DNA of 5,322 nt from Clostridiaceae bacterium (GTDB taxonomy: Bacteria > Bacillota > Clostridia > Oscillospirales > QAMX01). The stretch is from NCBI GenBank assembly GCA_016297585.1, contig JAEDGJ010000156.1, positions 1-5,322 on the forward strand. The letters are read 5' to 3'. Position 1 is the first letter of the stretch. The number at the start of each line of letters is the position of its first letter. Positions 1 through 5,322 of the stretch are shown here, piece by piece. A program made the translations under genes and the position numbers. The notes under the pieces are model-generated. The model searched no databases, was not told the DNA's origin, and saw nothing but the letters and a program-made list of their open reading frames with translations.

Positions 1-979
1 GATGCTCGCCGAAAACGCCGAGCTCGTCGCCGTCATGGAAGTCGTCCCGGGTCTTGCGCCGAAGCTCTGTGAGAAGTACCACGCCAAGCGCTGGTACACC
101 GACGCCGAATCCCTCCTCGCCGATCCCGAGGTCGAGGCCGTCTACATCGCCTCCCCCGTCGGCTTCCACGCGTCCCAGGTGCGCGCCGCGATCGAAGCGG
201 GCAAGCACATCCTCGTCGAGAAGCCCGTCGCCGCGACCAGCGCCGAGTCGAAGGCGCTCTGCGAGGAGGCCGCCGCGAAGGGACTCTTAATGGCCACCGG
301 TCTGATGATGCGCTTCAACACCTATCATCAGCAGATCAAGGCCGCGATCGCCGAGGGCAAGCTCGGACAGGTCGTCTCCTGCCACGCGCTCTTCTCCTGC
401 TGGTATCCGGATATGCCCGGCAACTGGCGTCAGTCCAAGGCGACGGCCGGCGGCGGCGCGATGACCGACATGGGCATCCACTGCCTCGACCTGATCGAGT
501 ACATCACCGGCTCGAAGATCGTCAAGGTCGGCGGCCTTGCCGAGACGATGACCTTCAAGTATGACGTCGAAGACGCCTGCTCGGCGCTGTTCAAGCTCTC
601 CTGCGGCGCGTTCGGCACCGTGGACGCGAACTTCAACATCCCGGACGAGGCCGTGAAGTGGAAGCTTGAGTTCTACGGCACGAAGGGCTCCATCATCACC
701 GAAGGCACGATCGGCCAGATGGACGGCGGCGACGCCTACGCCATCTTCACCGGCGACGACAAGGGCTACGACGCGACGCAGGACCGCAACGAGACCGGCG
801 CGGTCAAGCTCGAGGGCGAGCTCGGCAACATCTACGCCCGCGAGATCGAGTCCTTCTCGAATTCCATCCTGACCGGCGCGCCCGTCGAGGTCCCGGCCTC
901 CGACGCCGCCCGCATCCAGAACGTCATCGAGAAGATCTACGAGTCCCAGGCGACCGAGAAGTTCTTCACCATCGCGTAA
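1..979 (+). CDS. Gfo/Idh/MocA-family NAD(P)-dependent oxidoreductase, 5'-truncated by window edge
   Basis: The visible 325 residues (reading frame from base 2) match the Gfo/Idh/MocA dehydrogenase family: soluble cytosolic enzymes that oxidise or reduce sugars, inositols and related polyols with NAD(P). The N-terminal GxGxxG nucleotide-binding motif is missing, so roughly 25-30 residues lie upstream and the ATG at 2-4 is probably internal. Visible Rossmann elements include the strand AELVAVMEV (about residues 6-14) and AVYIASPVGFHASQV (46-60). The family EKP motif is at 73-75, with K74 the expected catalytic lysine. The second signature, GGGAMTDMGIHCLDL (150-164), carries D156, H160 and D163. 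The C-terminal half is the alpha/beta substrate domain, and YGTKGSI (225-231) is typical. The TAA stop at 977-979 is followed by a terminator. Substrate cannot be assigned; family membership is secure. Confidence 0.92.
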   Translation, partial: MLAENAELVAVMEVVPGLAPKLCEKYHAKRWYTDAESLLADPEVEAVYIASPVGFHASQVRAAIEAGKHILVEKPVAATSAESKALCEEAAAKGLLMATGLMMRFNTYHQQIKAAIAEGKLGQVVSCHALFSCWYPDMPGNWRQSKATAGGGAMTDMGIHCLDLIEYITGSKIVKVGGLAETMTFKYDVEDACSALFKLSCGAFGTVDANFNIPDEAVKWKLEFYGTKGSIITEGTIGQMDGGDAYAIFTGDDKGYDATQDRNETGAVKLEGELGNIYAREIESFSNSILTGAPVEVPASDAARIQNVIEKIYESQATEKFFTIA

Positions 980-1002
980 GACTCCAAAATCACAGTCATA
1001 AT

Positions 1003-1043
1003 AAAGGGTACGGCGCCGTTTTTACGCACCGTACCCCTTTTTT
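1003..1043 (+). terminator. Rho-independent terminator, probably bidirectional
   Basis: A perfect 8-bp stem pairs GGGTACGG (1006-1013) with CCGTACCC (1029-1036), with two further G-C pairs possible above a C-A mismatch (1015-1016 with 1026-1027). A run of six T (1038-1043) follows one base after the stem. It sits 24 bases after the oxidoreductase stop. Read on the minus strand, the same stem is followed by TTTATTAT, so it can also end the convergent hydrolase-like gene, whose stop is at 1059-1061. Plus-strand termination looks strong and minus-strand weaker. Confidence 0.9.
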
Positions 1044-1058
1044 GTCCCAAAACCGTCT

Positions 1059-2981
1059 CTATTCGCGCACCCAGACGCTCTGCGGCGCCATTTCGGTCTC
1101 CCCGACGGTGCAGGGAACGTCCGAATCGTTCCAGAAAACCGTGATCTCCCGGTCACCGAGCGTATACCGGACCGCGCGGACACGCTCCGGCAGGGATTCT
1201 GCGGGCAGATCGTAGCGGCCGCGGGTGAAGAAATCGATATACCGCCGGCGCAGCGCGGTCAGCGTGCCGAGGTACGCCGCGTATGCAGGCACGGCTTTGA
1301 GCGACGGCGCGCGGCCGCGGTAGATGGATACGTCGAAAATCAGCCCGTGCAGGAAGGCATAGTTCAAGTGCCGCTTCCAGCCCTCGCGCTCGTCGTGGAG
1401 GAAGCGGTTCGAGACGATCGTCTCCGGGAAGGTATAGCGGAAGACGGCGGGATAGGCGTCCTCGGAAAAGGACTGTCCGAAGCCGCAGCCGTGGATGAAG
1501 TCCATGATGCCCGCAAAGCGGTCGATCGCCCATTCCGTGCCGAAATACTGCCCCTTTGCGAGCATTCCGCGCATCTTCTCCGCCGTCCTCAGCCGAAGCT
1601 CCGGGTCGAGGTCGATGCGCGCGCCGTGGTCGTGGCGTTCGTCGAAGCAGAAATAGAAGTTGATGCCGAGCTGATCGAAGAACGTCCCGTCCGAGCCGAG
1701 CGCGAGGTGGCGCCGCTCGATCTCGAGGATCTTTTCACGCCACGCCGCCGCGCCGTAGCATCCGGTGACAAAGGATTTGTTGCCGTAGCGCAGCAGGGTG
1801 CCGTTGTTTGCAAACCGGTACGCTTCCCGGTACGCATTGCCGTCGATGTCGATCATCTGCGCGTCCGGGTGCTCGCGCGCAAAGTCGGAGCGGACGTCGA
1901 TGAGATGCCCGTTTGCGTAGAGGATGACCGTGCCGCCCTCCGCGTGCACCGTGCGGATGGCGTCCCGCAGCCCCTCCTCTCCGCCGAGCGCCGGATCGGG
2001 ACGGTACGCGGGATAACCGTTGTCCATGCCCTCGACCCACCAGGCAAAGACCAGCAGCATCGGGATGCCGCGGCGCGCGCCCTCGCGGTACATCGCGGGA
2101 AGATCCGCGTAGGTATGGAGGATCTCGCCGTACTGGGTCTTCAGGATGACGCGCTGCCAGCCGTCGATCTTCGCAAAATCCGAATGCCGCGGCGTATACC
2201 AGCTCCGCTCCGCCCACGCGCGGTAGCAGTCCGCGCCCCGTCTCCAGTCGCCCGCAAATTCCGCGAGCACAAAGCCGTCCAGGCAGAGCGTCTCCCCCGG
2301 ACGCACCGCGGGATAGGACGCGGCGGCAAGGATAACCTCATGCGCGCTCTCCTCCCGCGGCCCGGATCCGAGCAGGAAGGCACATTGGCGCCAGAGCGCG
2401 CTGTGCCGTCCCAGATAGAGGAAATGCCCTCCGCTTTCGATGCCGAACCAGGGCATCGACATCTCGCCGGGGTAGGAGAATACCCGCCAGACCGTCTTAT
2501 AGTCCGCCGCCATGTATTCCGTATGCCCGCTCTGCGCCGTGCGGTACGGGTCGTGTGACCGGAACCCGAGTCCCACCGGCGCGACAAATTCGTCCTCCGC
2601 AAAGTCCCCCGAGGTGTGTTCGAGTCCGATCAGCGGATACTGCAGCTCGTTGACGCGCACGGAAGAGCGGTTTGCGATCTCCACCGCGAAGGAGAGCGTG
2701 CCGTCCTCCTCACGCACCACCGTCAGCGTCAGCGCGATGTCGAAAACGCGCCCGTCCTCCGCCCGGACGCGCGGATAGGAAAGCTCGAGCTTCCCCGGCG
2801 TGCGGGTGATCGCGGGCGGCTCCTGCGCATGGGAATACACGCCGAGCTCGCGGTTGTCCGTCCCGCCGTATGCCGCGCAGTCCAGATGCAGCCTCCAGAA
2901 ATCGCCGTTTTCGCGCAGGGCAAGCGCCGTTCCCCCGAGGGTCAGCACGGGCGAGCCGTCAAAATCAAATTGCATATCCAT
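1059..2981 (-). CDS. DUF6259-like glycoside-hydrolase-type TIM-barrel protein
   Basis: This 640-residue protein has no signal peptide or membrane segment, so it is probably cytosolic. Residues about 1-260 read as a beta-rich N-terminal domain. Residues about 270-555 look like a (beta/alpha)8 barrel: AWWVEGMDNGYPAY (313-326), TVILYANGHLID (351-362), LGSDGTFFDQLG (428-439) and FGTEWAIDRFAGIMD (480-494). The last 45 residues form a small beta domain (EITVFWN, 612-618). The architecture recalls GH36-like alpha-galactosidases and, from memory, the DUF6259 family. By analogy D436 (or D431) is a candidate nucleophile and E483 or D487 a candidate acid; this is inference. The start at 2981 is chosen because GGAG (2993-2990) lies 8 bases upstream. 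Upstream in-frame ATGs at 3062 and 3017 lie respectively before the promoter and overlapping its -10. Stop is TAG. The gene has its own promoter. The role is probably glycoside breakdown; the substrate is unknown. Confidence 0.78.
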   Translation of the reverse strand: MDMQFDFDGSPVLTLGGTALALRENGDFWRLHLDCAAYGGTDNRELGVYSHAQEPPAITRTPGKLELSYPRVRAEDGRVFDIALTLTVVREEDGTLSFAVEIANRSSVRVNELQYPLIGLEHTSGDFAEDEFVAPVGLGFRSHDPYRTAQSGHTEYMAADYKTVWRVFSYPGEMSMPWFGIESGGHFLYLGRHSALWRQCAFLLGSGPREESAHEVILAAASYPAVRPGETLCLDGFVLAEFAGDWRRGADCYRAWAERSWYTPRHSDFAKIDGWQRVILKTQYGEILHTYADLPAMYREGARRGIPMLLVFAWWVEGMDNGYPAYRPDPALGGEEGLRDAIRTVHAEGGTVILYANGHLIDVRSDFAREHPDAQMIDIDGNAYREAYRFANNGTLLRYGNKSFVTGCYGAAAWREKILEIERRHLALGSDGTFFDQLGINFYFCFDERHDHGARIDLDPELRLRTAEKMRGMLAKGQYFGTEWAIDRFAGIMDFIHGCGFGQSFSEDAYPAVFRYTFPETIVSNRFLHDEREGWKRHLNYAFLHGLIFDVSIYRGRAPSLKAVPAYAAYLGTLTALRRRYIDFFTRGRYDLPAESLPERVRAVRYTLGDREITVFWNDSDVPCTVGETEMAPQSVWVRE

Positions 2982-2989
2982 CCGTTTTG

Positions 2990-3000
2990 CTCCGTTCCTT
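2990..3000 (-). promoter_or_regulatory. Ribosome binding site that fixes the hydrolase-like gene start
   Basis: On the minus strand AAGGAACGGAG precedes the ATG at 2981 by 8 bases, counted from the GGAG at 2993-2990. The next in-frame ATG (2975) would be 14 bases away, and the upstream ATGs have no comparable site, so 2981 is preferred. Confidence 0.75.
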
Positions 3001-3015
3001 GTATAAGCTGCTTCC

Positions 3016-3044
3016 ATTTTCGCACAGCGCCCGGCGCTTGTCAA
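3016..3044 (-). promoter_or_regulatory. Sigma-70/sigma-A type promoter of the hydrolase-like gene
   Basis: On the minus strand there is a perfect -35 TTGACA (3044-3039), a 17-base spacer, and a -10 GAAAAT (3021-3016, four of six consensus bases) preceded by TGC, which supplies an extended -10 TGn. The predicted transcript starts near 3009, giving a leader of about 28 nt with the ribosome binding site inside it. The spacer is occupied by a palindrome that may be an operator. Confidence 0.72.
3026..3038. repeat. Inverted repeat inside the promoter spacer (possible operator)
   Basis: On the plus strand AGCGC (3026-3030) and GCGCT (3034-3038) are perfect inverted arms around CCG. The palindrome lies wholly between the -35 and -10 of the minus-strand promoter, where a bound repressor would block RNA polymerase. 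It does not match the CcpA cre consensus and no regulator gene is in the window. Short GC palindromes arise easily by chance in GC-rich DNA, so the operator role is only a suggestion. Confidence 0.35.
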
Positions 3045-3102
3045 GACGGTCTTTTCCCCCATTATGCGCGTCGGCTGTTTCCCGGTTTACGGCGTTTTCA
3101 GG

Positions 3103-3131
3103 TTGTTTTCTGCCATTCCGTGTGGTATAAT
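3103..3131 (+). promoter_or_regulatory. Extended -10 promoter of the tldD-pmbA operon
   Basis: A perfect -10 TATAAT (3126-3131) is preceded by TGG, giving the extended -10 TGn. A weaker -35 TTGTTT (3103-3108) lies 17 bases upstream. Transcription would begin near 3138-3140. The palindrome GACATGTC (3139-3146) and an overlapping TGTC-CC-GACA repeat (3143-3152) sit right at the predicted start point. The element is divergent from the hydrolase-like gene's promoter, with about 58 bases between the two -35 boxes. Confidence 0.75.
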
Positions 3132-3275
3132 AGGCATGGACATGTCCCGACAGGCCGAAAAGACCGTGAAAATCCTGCTTTTGGGGCTCGGGGCACCGGA
3201 ACGCACAGAAAACCTGCGGCTTTTTGCCGCGTCTTCTCTCATTTCCGCCCGTTCTCCTCCTCCGGATGCGGGAGA

Positions 3276-3298
3276 GCCGGAACCGGCGATACTTTTTT
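3276..3298 (+). terminator. Weak terminator-like hairpin in the tldD leader (possible attenuator)
   Basis: GCCG-GAAC-CGGC can form a short GC stem (3276-3287), followed after GATAC by six T (3293-3298). The stem is short and the T-tract is offset by 5 bases, so intrinsic termination would be inefficient unless the adjacent TCTCC/GGAGA helix stacks on it. The position, about 20 bases before the tldD start, fits an attenuator, but chance is a fair alternative. Confidence 0.25.
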
Positions 3299-3300
3299 CG

Positions 3301-3309
3301 AAGGAAGGG
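3301..3309 (+). promoter_or_regulatory. Ribosome binding site supporting the TTG start of tldD
   Basis: The purine-rich AAGGAAGGG ends 8 bases before the TTG at 3318. It would be adjacent to an alternative in-frame GTG at 3309, too close for normal initiation. The peptide that follows the TTG, (M)ITQDEARAVLQAA, matches the usual beginning of TldD proteins. Confidence 0.7.
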
Positions 3310-3317
3310 TGGTTTTT

Positions 3318-4703
3318 TTGATCACACAGGATGAAGCCCGCGCCGTCTTGCAGGCTGCCGTCTCCACCGGCGCGGATTTCGCGGAGCTCTACATGGAGGA
3401 CGTCCGCTCAAACAATGTCACCGTCCTCCAGGGCGAGGTCGAGGACGCAGGCTCCTCCCACCGCCACGGCGCGGGCGTGCGCGTCTTTGCCGGATTGAAA
3501 TCCGCCTACGCCTATACCGCCGACACCTCGCATGACTCGCTGCTGGCCACCGCGCGTGCCGCGGCAGCCGCCGTCCGCGCGAGCTCCCCCGCCGTCATCG
3601 CGCCGTTTGCCGCGCATGACTACCGCATCGTCCCGCGCATCCCGTTTGCCGACGTCACCGGCGACCGCCGCGTCAAGCTCGCGCTCGCGGGGTATGCCGC
3701 CGCGAAGGGCTACTCCCCCGAGATCGTGCAGGCGCGCGTCATGACGCTCGACCGCGACGCCGACGTGCTGATCGCGAACACCGAGGGCGTTTTCGCCCGC
3801 GACCGCCGCGTGCGGATGCGCTTTGTCGTGCAGGCCGTCGCCTCCGACGGCCATGAGACCCAGACCGGCCACGAAGGCCCCGGCTATGGGCTCGGCTTTG
3901 AGGGCTTTGACCGCATCGACCCGGAATATTACGCGAAAAAGGCCGCCGCCTGCGCCGTCACGATGCTGCACGCACCCGCCTGCCCCGCCGCGTCCCTGCC
4001 CGTCGTCATGGACGGCGGCTTCGGCGGCGTCATCTTCCACGAGGCCTGCGGACATTCGCTCGAGGCGACCTCCGTCTCGCGCGGCAACTCCGAATTCTGC
4101 GGCAAGCTCGGCCAGAAGATCGCCGCGGACTGCGTCAGCGCCGTCGACGACGGTACGCTGGACGGCGAATGGGGCAGCATCCACGTCGACGACGAAGGCA
4201 CCCCCGCCCGCCGCAATCTGCTGATCGACCACGGCGTGCTCGTCGGCTACCTCGTCGACCGTCTCGGCGGCCGCCGCATGAATATGCCGGTCACCGGCAG
4301 CTCGCGCCGTCAGGACTACACCTTCGCCCCCACCTCCCGCATGACCAACACCTTCATCTGCCCCGGCGAGGACGACGAGGAAGCGATGATCTCCTCCTGC
4401 CCCGAGGGGCTTTACGCCAAGAGCATGGGCGGCGGCTCCGTCAACCCCCTCACGGGCGAGTTCAACTTCGCCGTCAGCGAGGGCTACTGGATCCGCGACG
4501 GCAAGATCCTGACGCCCGTGCGCGGCGCGACGCTGATCGGCCGCGGCGCCGACGTCATCCGCCGCATCGACCGCGTCGGGCATACGATGACGATGGGACA
4601 GGGCATGTGCGGCTCCCAGTCCGGCAGCGTTCCGACGAACGTCGGCCAGCCGCGCATCCGCGTATCCGAACTCACCATCGGCGGCAAGGGAGGCGCTTTA
4701 TAA
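3318..4703 (+). CDS. tldD: TldD, zinc metalloprotease subunit of the TldD/TldE (PmbA) peptidase
   Basis: This complete 461-residue protein is close to the family's usual length (E. coli TldD is about 480). It is the catalytic half of a cytosolic heterodimeric protease which, in E. coli, degrades unfolded peptides, matures microcin B17 and degrades the antitoxin CcdA. The N-terminal domain (about 15-80) has the characteristic GAGVRVFAGLKSAYAYT (51-67). The zinc motif HEACGH is at 241-246 (H241, E242, H246) within GGFGGVIFHEACGHSLEA. The conserved C-terminal segment GMCGSQSGSVPTNVGQP (429-445) supplies C431, equivalent to the third zinc ligand in E. coli TldD, so the enzyme should be active. 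It starts at TTG (no ATG or better-placed start fits the Shine-Dalgarno site) and follows a long leader with its own promoter. The reading frame is open back to 2616, but that extension runs antisense through the neighbouring gene and is not coding. The pmbA partner follows after one base. Confidence 0.96.
   Translation: MITQDEARAVLQAAVSTGADFAELYMEDVRSNNVTVLQGEVEDAGSSHRHGAGVRVFAGLKSAYAYTADTSHDSLLATARAAAAAVRASSPAVIAPFAAHDYRIVPRIPFADVTGDRRVKLALAGYAAAKGYSPEIVQARVMTLDRDADVLIANTEGVFARDRRVRMRFVVQAVASDGHETQTGHEGPGYGLGFEGFDRIDPEYYAKKAAACAVTMLHAPACPAASLPVVMDGGFGGVIFHEACGHSLEATSVSRGNSEFCGKLGQKIAADCVSAVDDGTLDGEWGSIHVDDEGTPARRNLLIDHGVLVGYLVDRLGGRRMNMPVTGSSRRQDYTFAPTSRMTNTFICPGEDDEEAMISSCPEGLYAKSMGGGSVNPLTGEFNFAVSEGYWIRDGKILTPVRGATLIGRGADVIRRIDRVGHTMTMGQGMCGSQSGSVPTNVGQPRIRVSELTIGGKGGAL
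4688..4693 (+). promoter_or_regulatory. Ribosome binding site of pmbA inside the end of tldD
   Basis: GGGAGG lies within the last codons of tldD, 11 bases before the ATG at 4705 and 14 before the second ATG at 4708. Spacing favours 4705. Because the site is inside tldD and the stop-start gap is one base, translation of the two genes is probably coupled. Confidence 0.75.
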
Positions 4704-4704
4704 T

Positions 4705-5322
4705 ATGATGACCTACGAAGCATTCCGCGACGCTCTGTTCGCGCTCGCAAGAGAAAACGGCGCGCAGGCGGAGACCTACTGCGTCGAGGGCGACGAATTT
4801 CAGGTGCGCATCGATGCGCAGGAGGTCGACACCTACACCGTCAGCCGCAGCCGCGGCCTCGGACTGCGCGTCCAGAAGGACGGGCACGACGGCTACGCCT
4901 ATACCGAGGTATTCGACGAGCCGGAGACGCTGTTTGCCCGCGCGCTGGACAACGCGTCGATCATTTCGAACACCGACGACCATCCGATGAACGGCCCGCA
5001 GACCTATTCGCCCGTCGCCGAGCCGGAAAACCCCACGATGGCGCTTTCCGAGGCGGAAAAGATCGAGCTTGCCCGCGCGCTCGAACGCGAAGCGCTCGCC
5101 GCCGACCCGAAGGTCCGCCGCGTCGCCTATGACGCCGTCTCCACGTCGCACGAGACCGTCCGCATCGCCAATACCCTCGGGCTCTGCGCGGAGGAATCCT
5201 CGTCGCTTTCCTACTGCTATGTCTCGCCGGTGCTCGAAGACGGAGGCGAGATCCACGACGACGGCGCGTTCTATATCAACGCGGACACGCTGCGCGTCGC
5301 GGACTGCGCGAAGGAAGCCGTC
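4705..5322 (+). CDS. pmbA: PmbA/TldE, non-catalytic partner of TldD, 3'-truncated by window edge
   Basis: The frame from the ATG at 4705 stays open for 206 codons to the window end; full family members are about 440-450 residues, so roughly the N-terminal half is present. The N-terminal PmbA/TldD domain is recognisable: a short helix (FRDALFALARENGAQAETYCV, about 7-27), strands with charged residues, then SRSRGLGLRVQKDGHDGYAY (47-66), the family's glycine-rich strand pattern, matching the corresponding stretch in the adjacent TldD. Residues about 113-206 begin the middle domain. The HExxxH region, normally absent in TldE, lies beyond the window, so the assignment as TldE rather than a second TldD rests on the tandem context. 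It is one base downstream of tldD, in the same operon, with a Shine-Dalgarno site inside tldD. In E. coli, TldE is required for TldD activity although it lacks zinc. The second ATG (4708) is a possible alternative start. Confidence 0.92.
   Translation, partial: MMTYEAFRDALFALARENGAQAETYCVEGDEFQVRIDAQEVDTYTVSRSRGLGLRVQKDGHDGYAYTEVFDEPETLFARALDNASIISNTDDHPMNGPQTYSPVAEPENPTMALSEAEKIELARALEREALAADPKVRRVAYDAVSTSHETVRIANTLGLCAEESSSLSYCYVSPVLEDGGEIHDDGAFYINADTLRVADCAKEAV

Larger units (their letters stand above)
3138..3317 (+). promoter_or_regulatory. Long structured 5' leader upstream of tldD
   Basis: About 180 nt separate the predicted transcription start from the tldD start, long for an ordinary leader. 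The stretch contains a perfect hairpin GCGGC-TTTTT-GCCGC (3216-3230), a TCTCC/GGAGA pairing (3253-3257 with 3271-3275), and a GCCGG-AA-CCGGC palindrome (3276-3287) followed 5 bases later by six T (3293-3298). I do not recognise a T-box or any named riboswitch consensus. Together with the divergent promoters this accounts for the gene-free interval 2982-3317; no convincing protein gene was found in it. Confidence 0.45.

Noticed and set aside
1347..2558. 403-codon plus-strand open frame opposite the hydrolase-like gene
   Set aside because: It is a GC-codon-bias shadow; the translated product is arginine/valine/alanine-rich without domain-like features, and the minus-strand protein is clearly structured.
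2616..3317. In-frame upstream extension that would make TldD 695 residues long
   Set aside because: The extension runs antisense through the hydrolase-like gene and across both promoters, has no family similarity, and the Shine-Dalgarno site and conserved N-terminus place the start at 3318.
3064..3321. 85-codon plus-strand open frame spanning the tldD promoter
   Set aside because: The -10 and -35 elements lie inside it, so its first third would not be transcribed from that promoter; no Shine-Dalgarno site precedes its ATG.
3408..4583. 391-codon minus-strand open frame opposite tldD
   Set aside because: Low-complexity Ala/Gly/Val/Asp composition, fully covered by the conserved tldD frame, with the zinc motif on the opposite strand.
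4699..4704. Perfect TATAAT immediately before the pmbA start
   Set aside because: No -35 box lies 17 bases upstream (CATCGG), no TGn precedes it, and transcription from it would begin inside the pmbA coding region.
4672..5256. 194-codon minus-strand open frame opposite pmbA
   Set aside because: The plus-strand frame encodes a recognisable PmbA domain that continues to the window end; the antisense frame has no recognisable features.
1..5322. Mobile elements, CRISPR arrays, tRNA or rRNA genes
   Set aside because: No transposase frame, terminal inverted repeats, regularly spaced repeats or conserved RNA gene motifs were seen on either strand.

Overview
The window is GC-rich and gene-dense, with third codon positions mostly G or C. 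It has Shine-Dalgarno-led starts, a TTG start, extended -10 sigma-70/sigma-A type promoters and short intergenic gaps. Together with protein flavour (a clostridial-style TldD/PmbA pair and a DUF6259-like glycoside-hydrolase-type protein), this suggests a high-GC member of the Bacillota, most likely an anaerobic gut-type Clostridia lineage. That placement is an inference from style; no rRNA or marker gene is present.

Layout. (1) Positions 1-979, plus strand: the 3' part of a Gfo/Idh/MocA-family NAD(P)-dependent oxidoreductase whose Rossmann start lies left of the window. (2) Positions about 1003-1043: a hairpin with a T-tract separating two convergent genes. (3) Positions 1059-2981, minus strand: a 640-residue cytosolic, TIM-barrel, glycoside-hydrolase-like protein resembling the DUF6259 family, with its own well-formed promoter carrying a palindrome in the spacer. 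(4) Positions 2982-3317: a divergent regulatory region of about 336 bases with one promoter for each direction and a structured leader of about 180 nt before the next gene. (5) Positions 3318-4703, plus strand: a complete TldD zinc metalloprotease subunit (HExxxH plus downstream Cys) starting at TTG. (6) Positions 4705-5322, plus strand: the N-terminal 206 residues of its partner PmbA/TldE, one base after the tldD stop, cut by the window edge.

How they fit together. tldD and pmbA form a two-gene operon encoding the two halves of a TldD/TldE peptidase; no peptide substrate gene is visible in the window. The oxidoreductase and the hydrolase-like protein are both plausible carbohydrate-metabolism genes, but they are convergent and separated by a terminator, so they are not co-transcribed. 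I found no mobile element, CRISPR array, tRNA or rRNA. The less ordinary parts are the uncharacterised hydrolase-like protein, the palindrome in its promoter, and the structured leader upstream of tldD.
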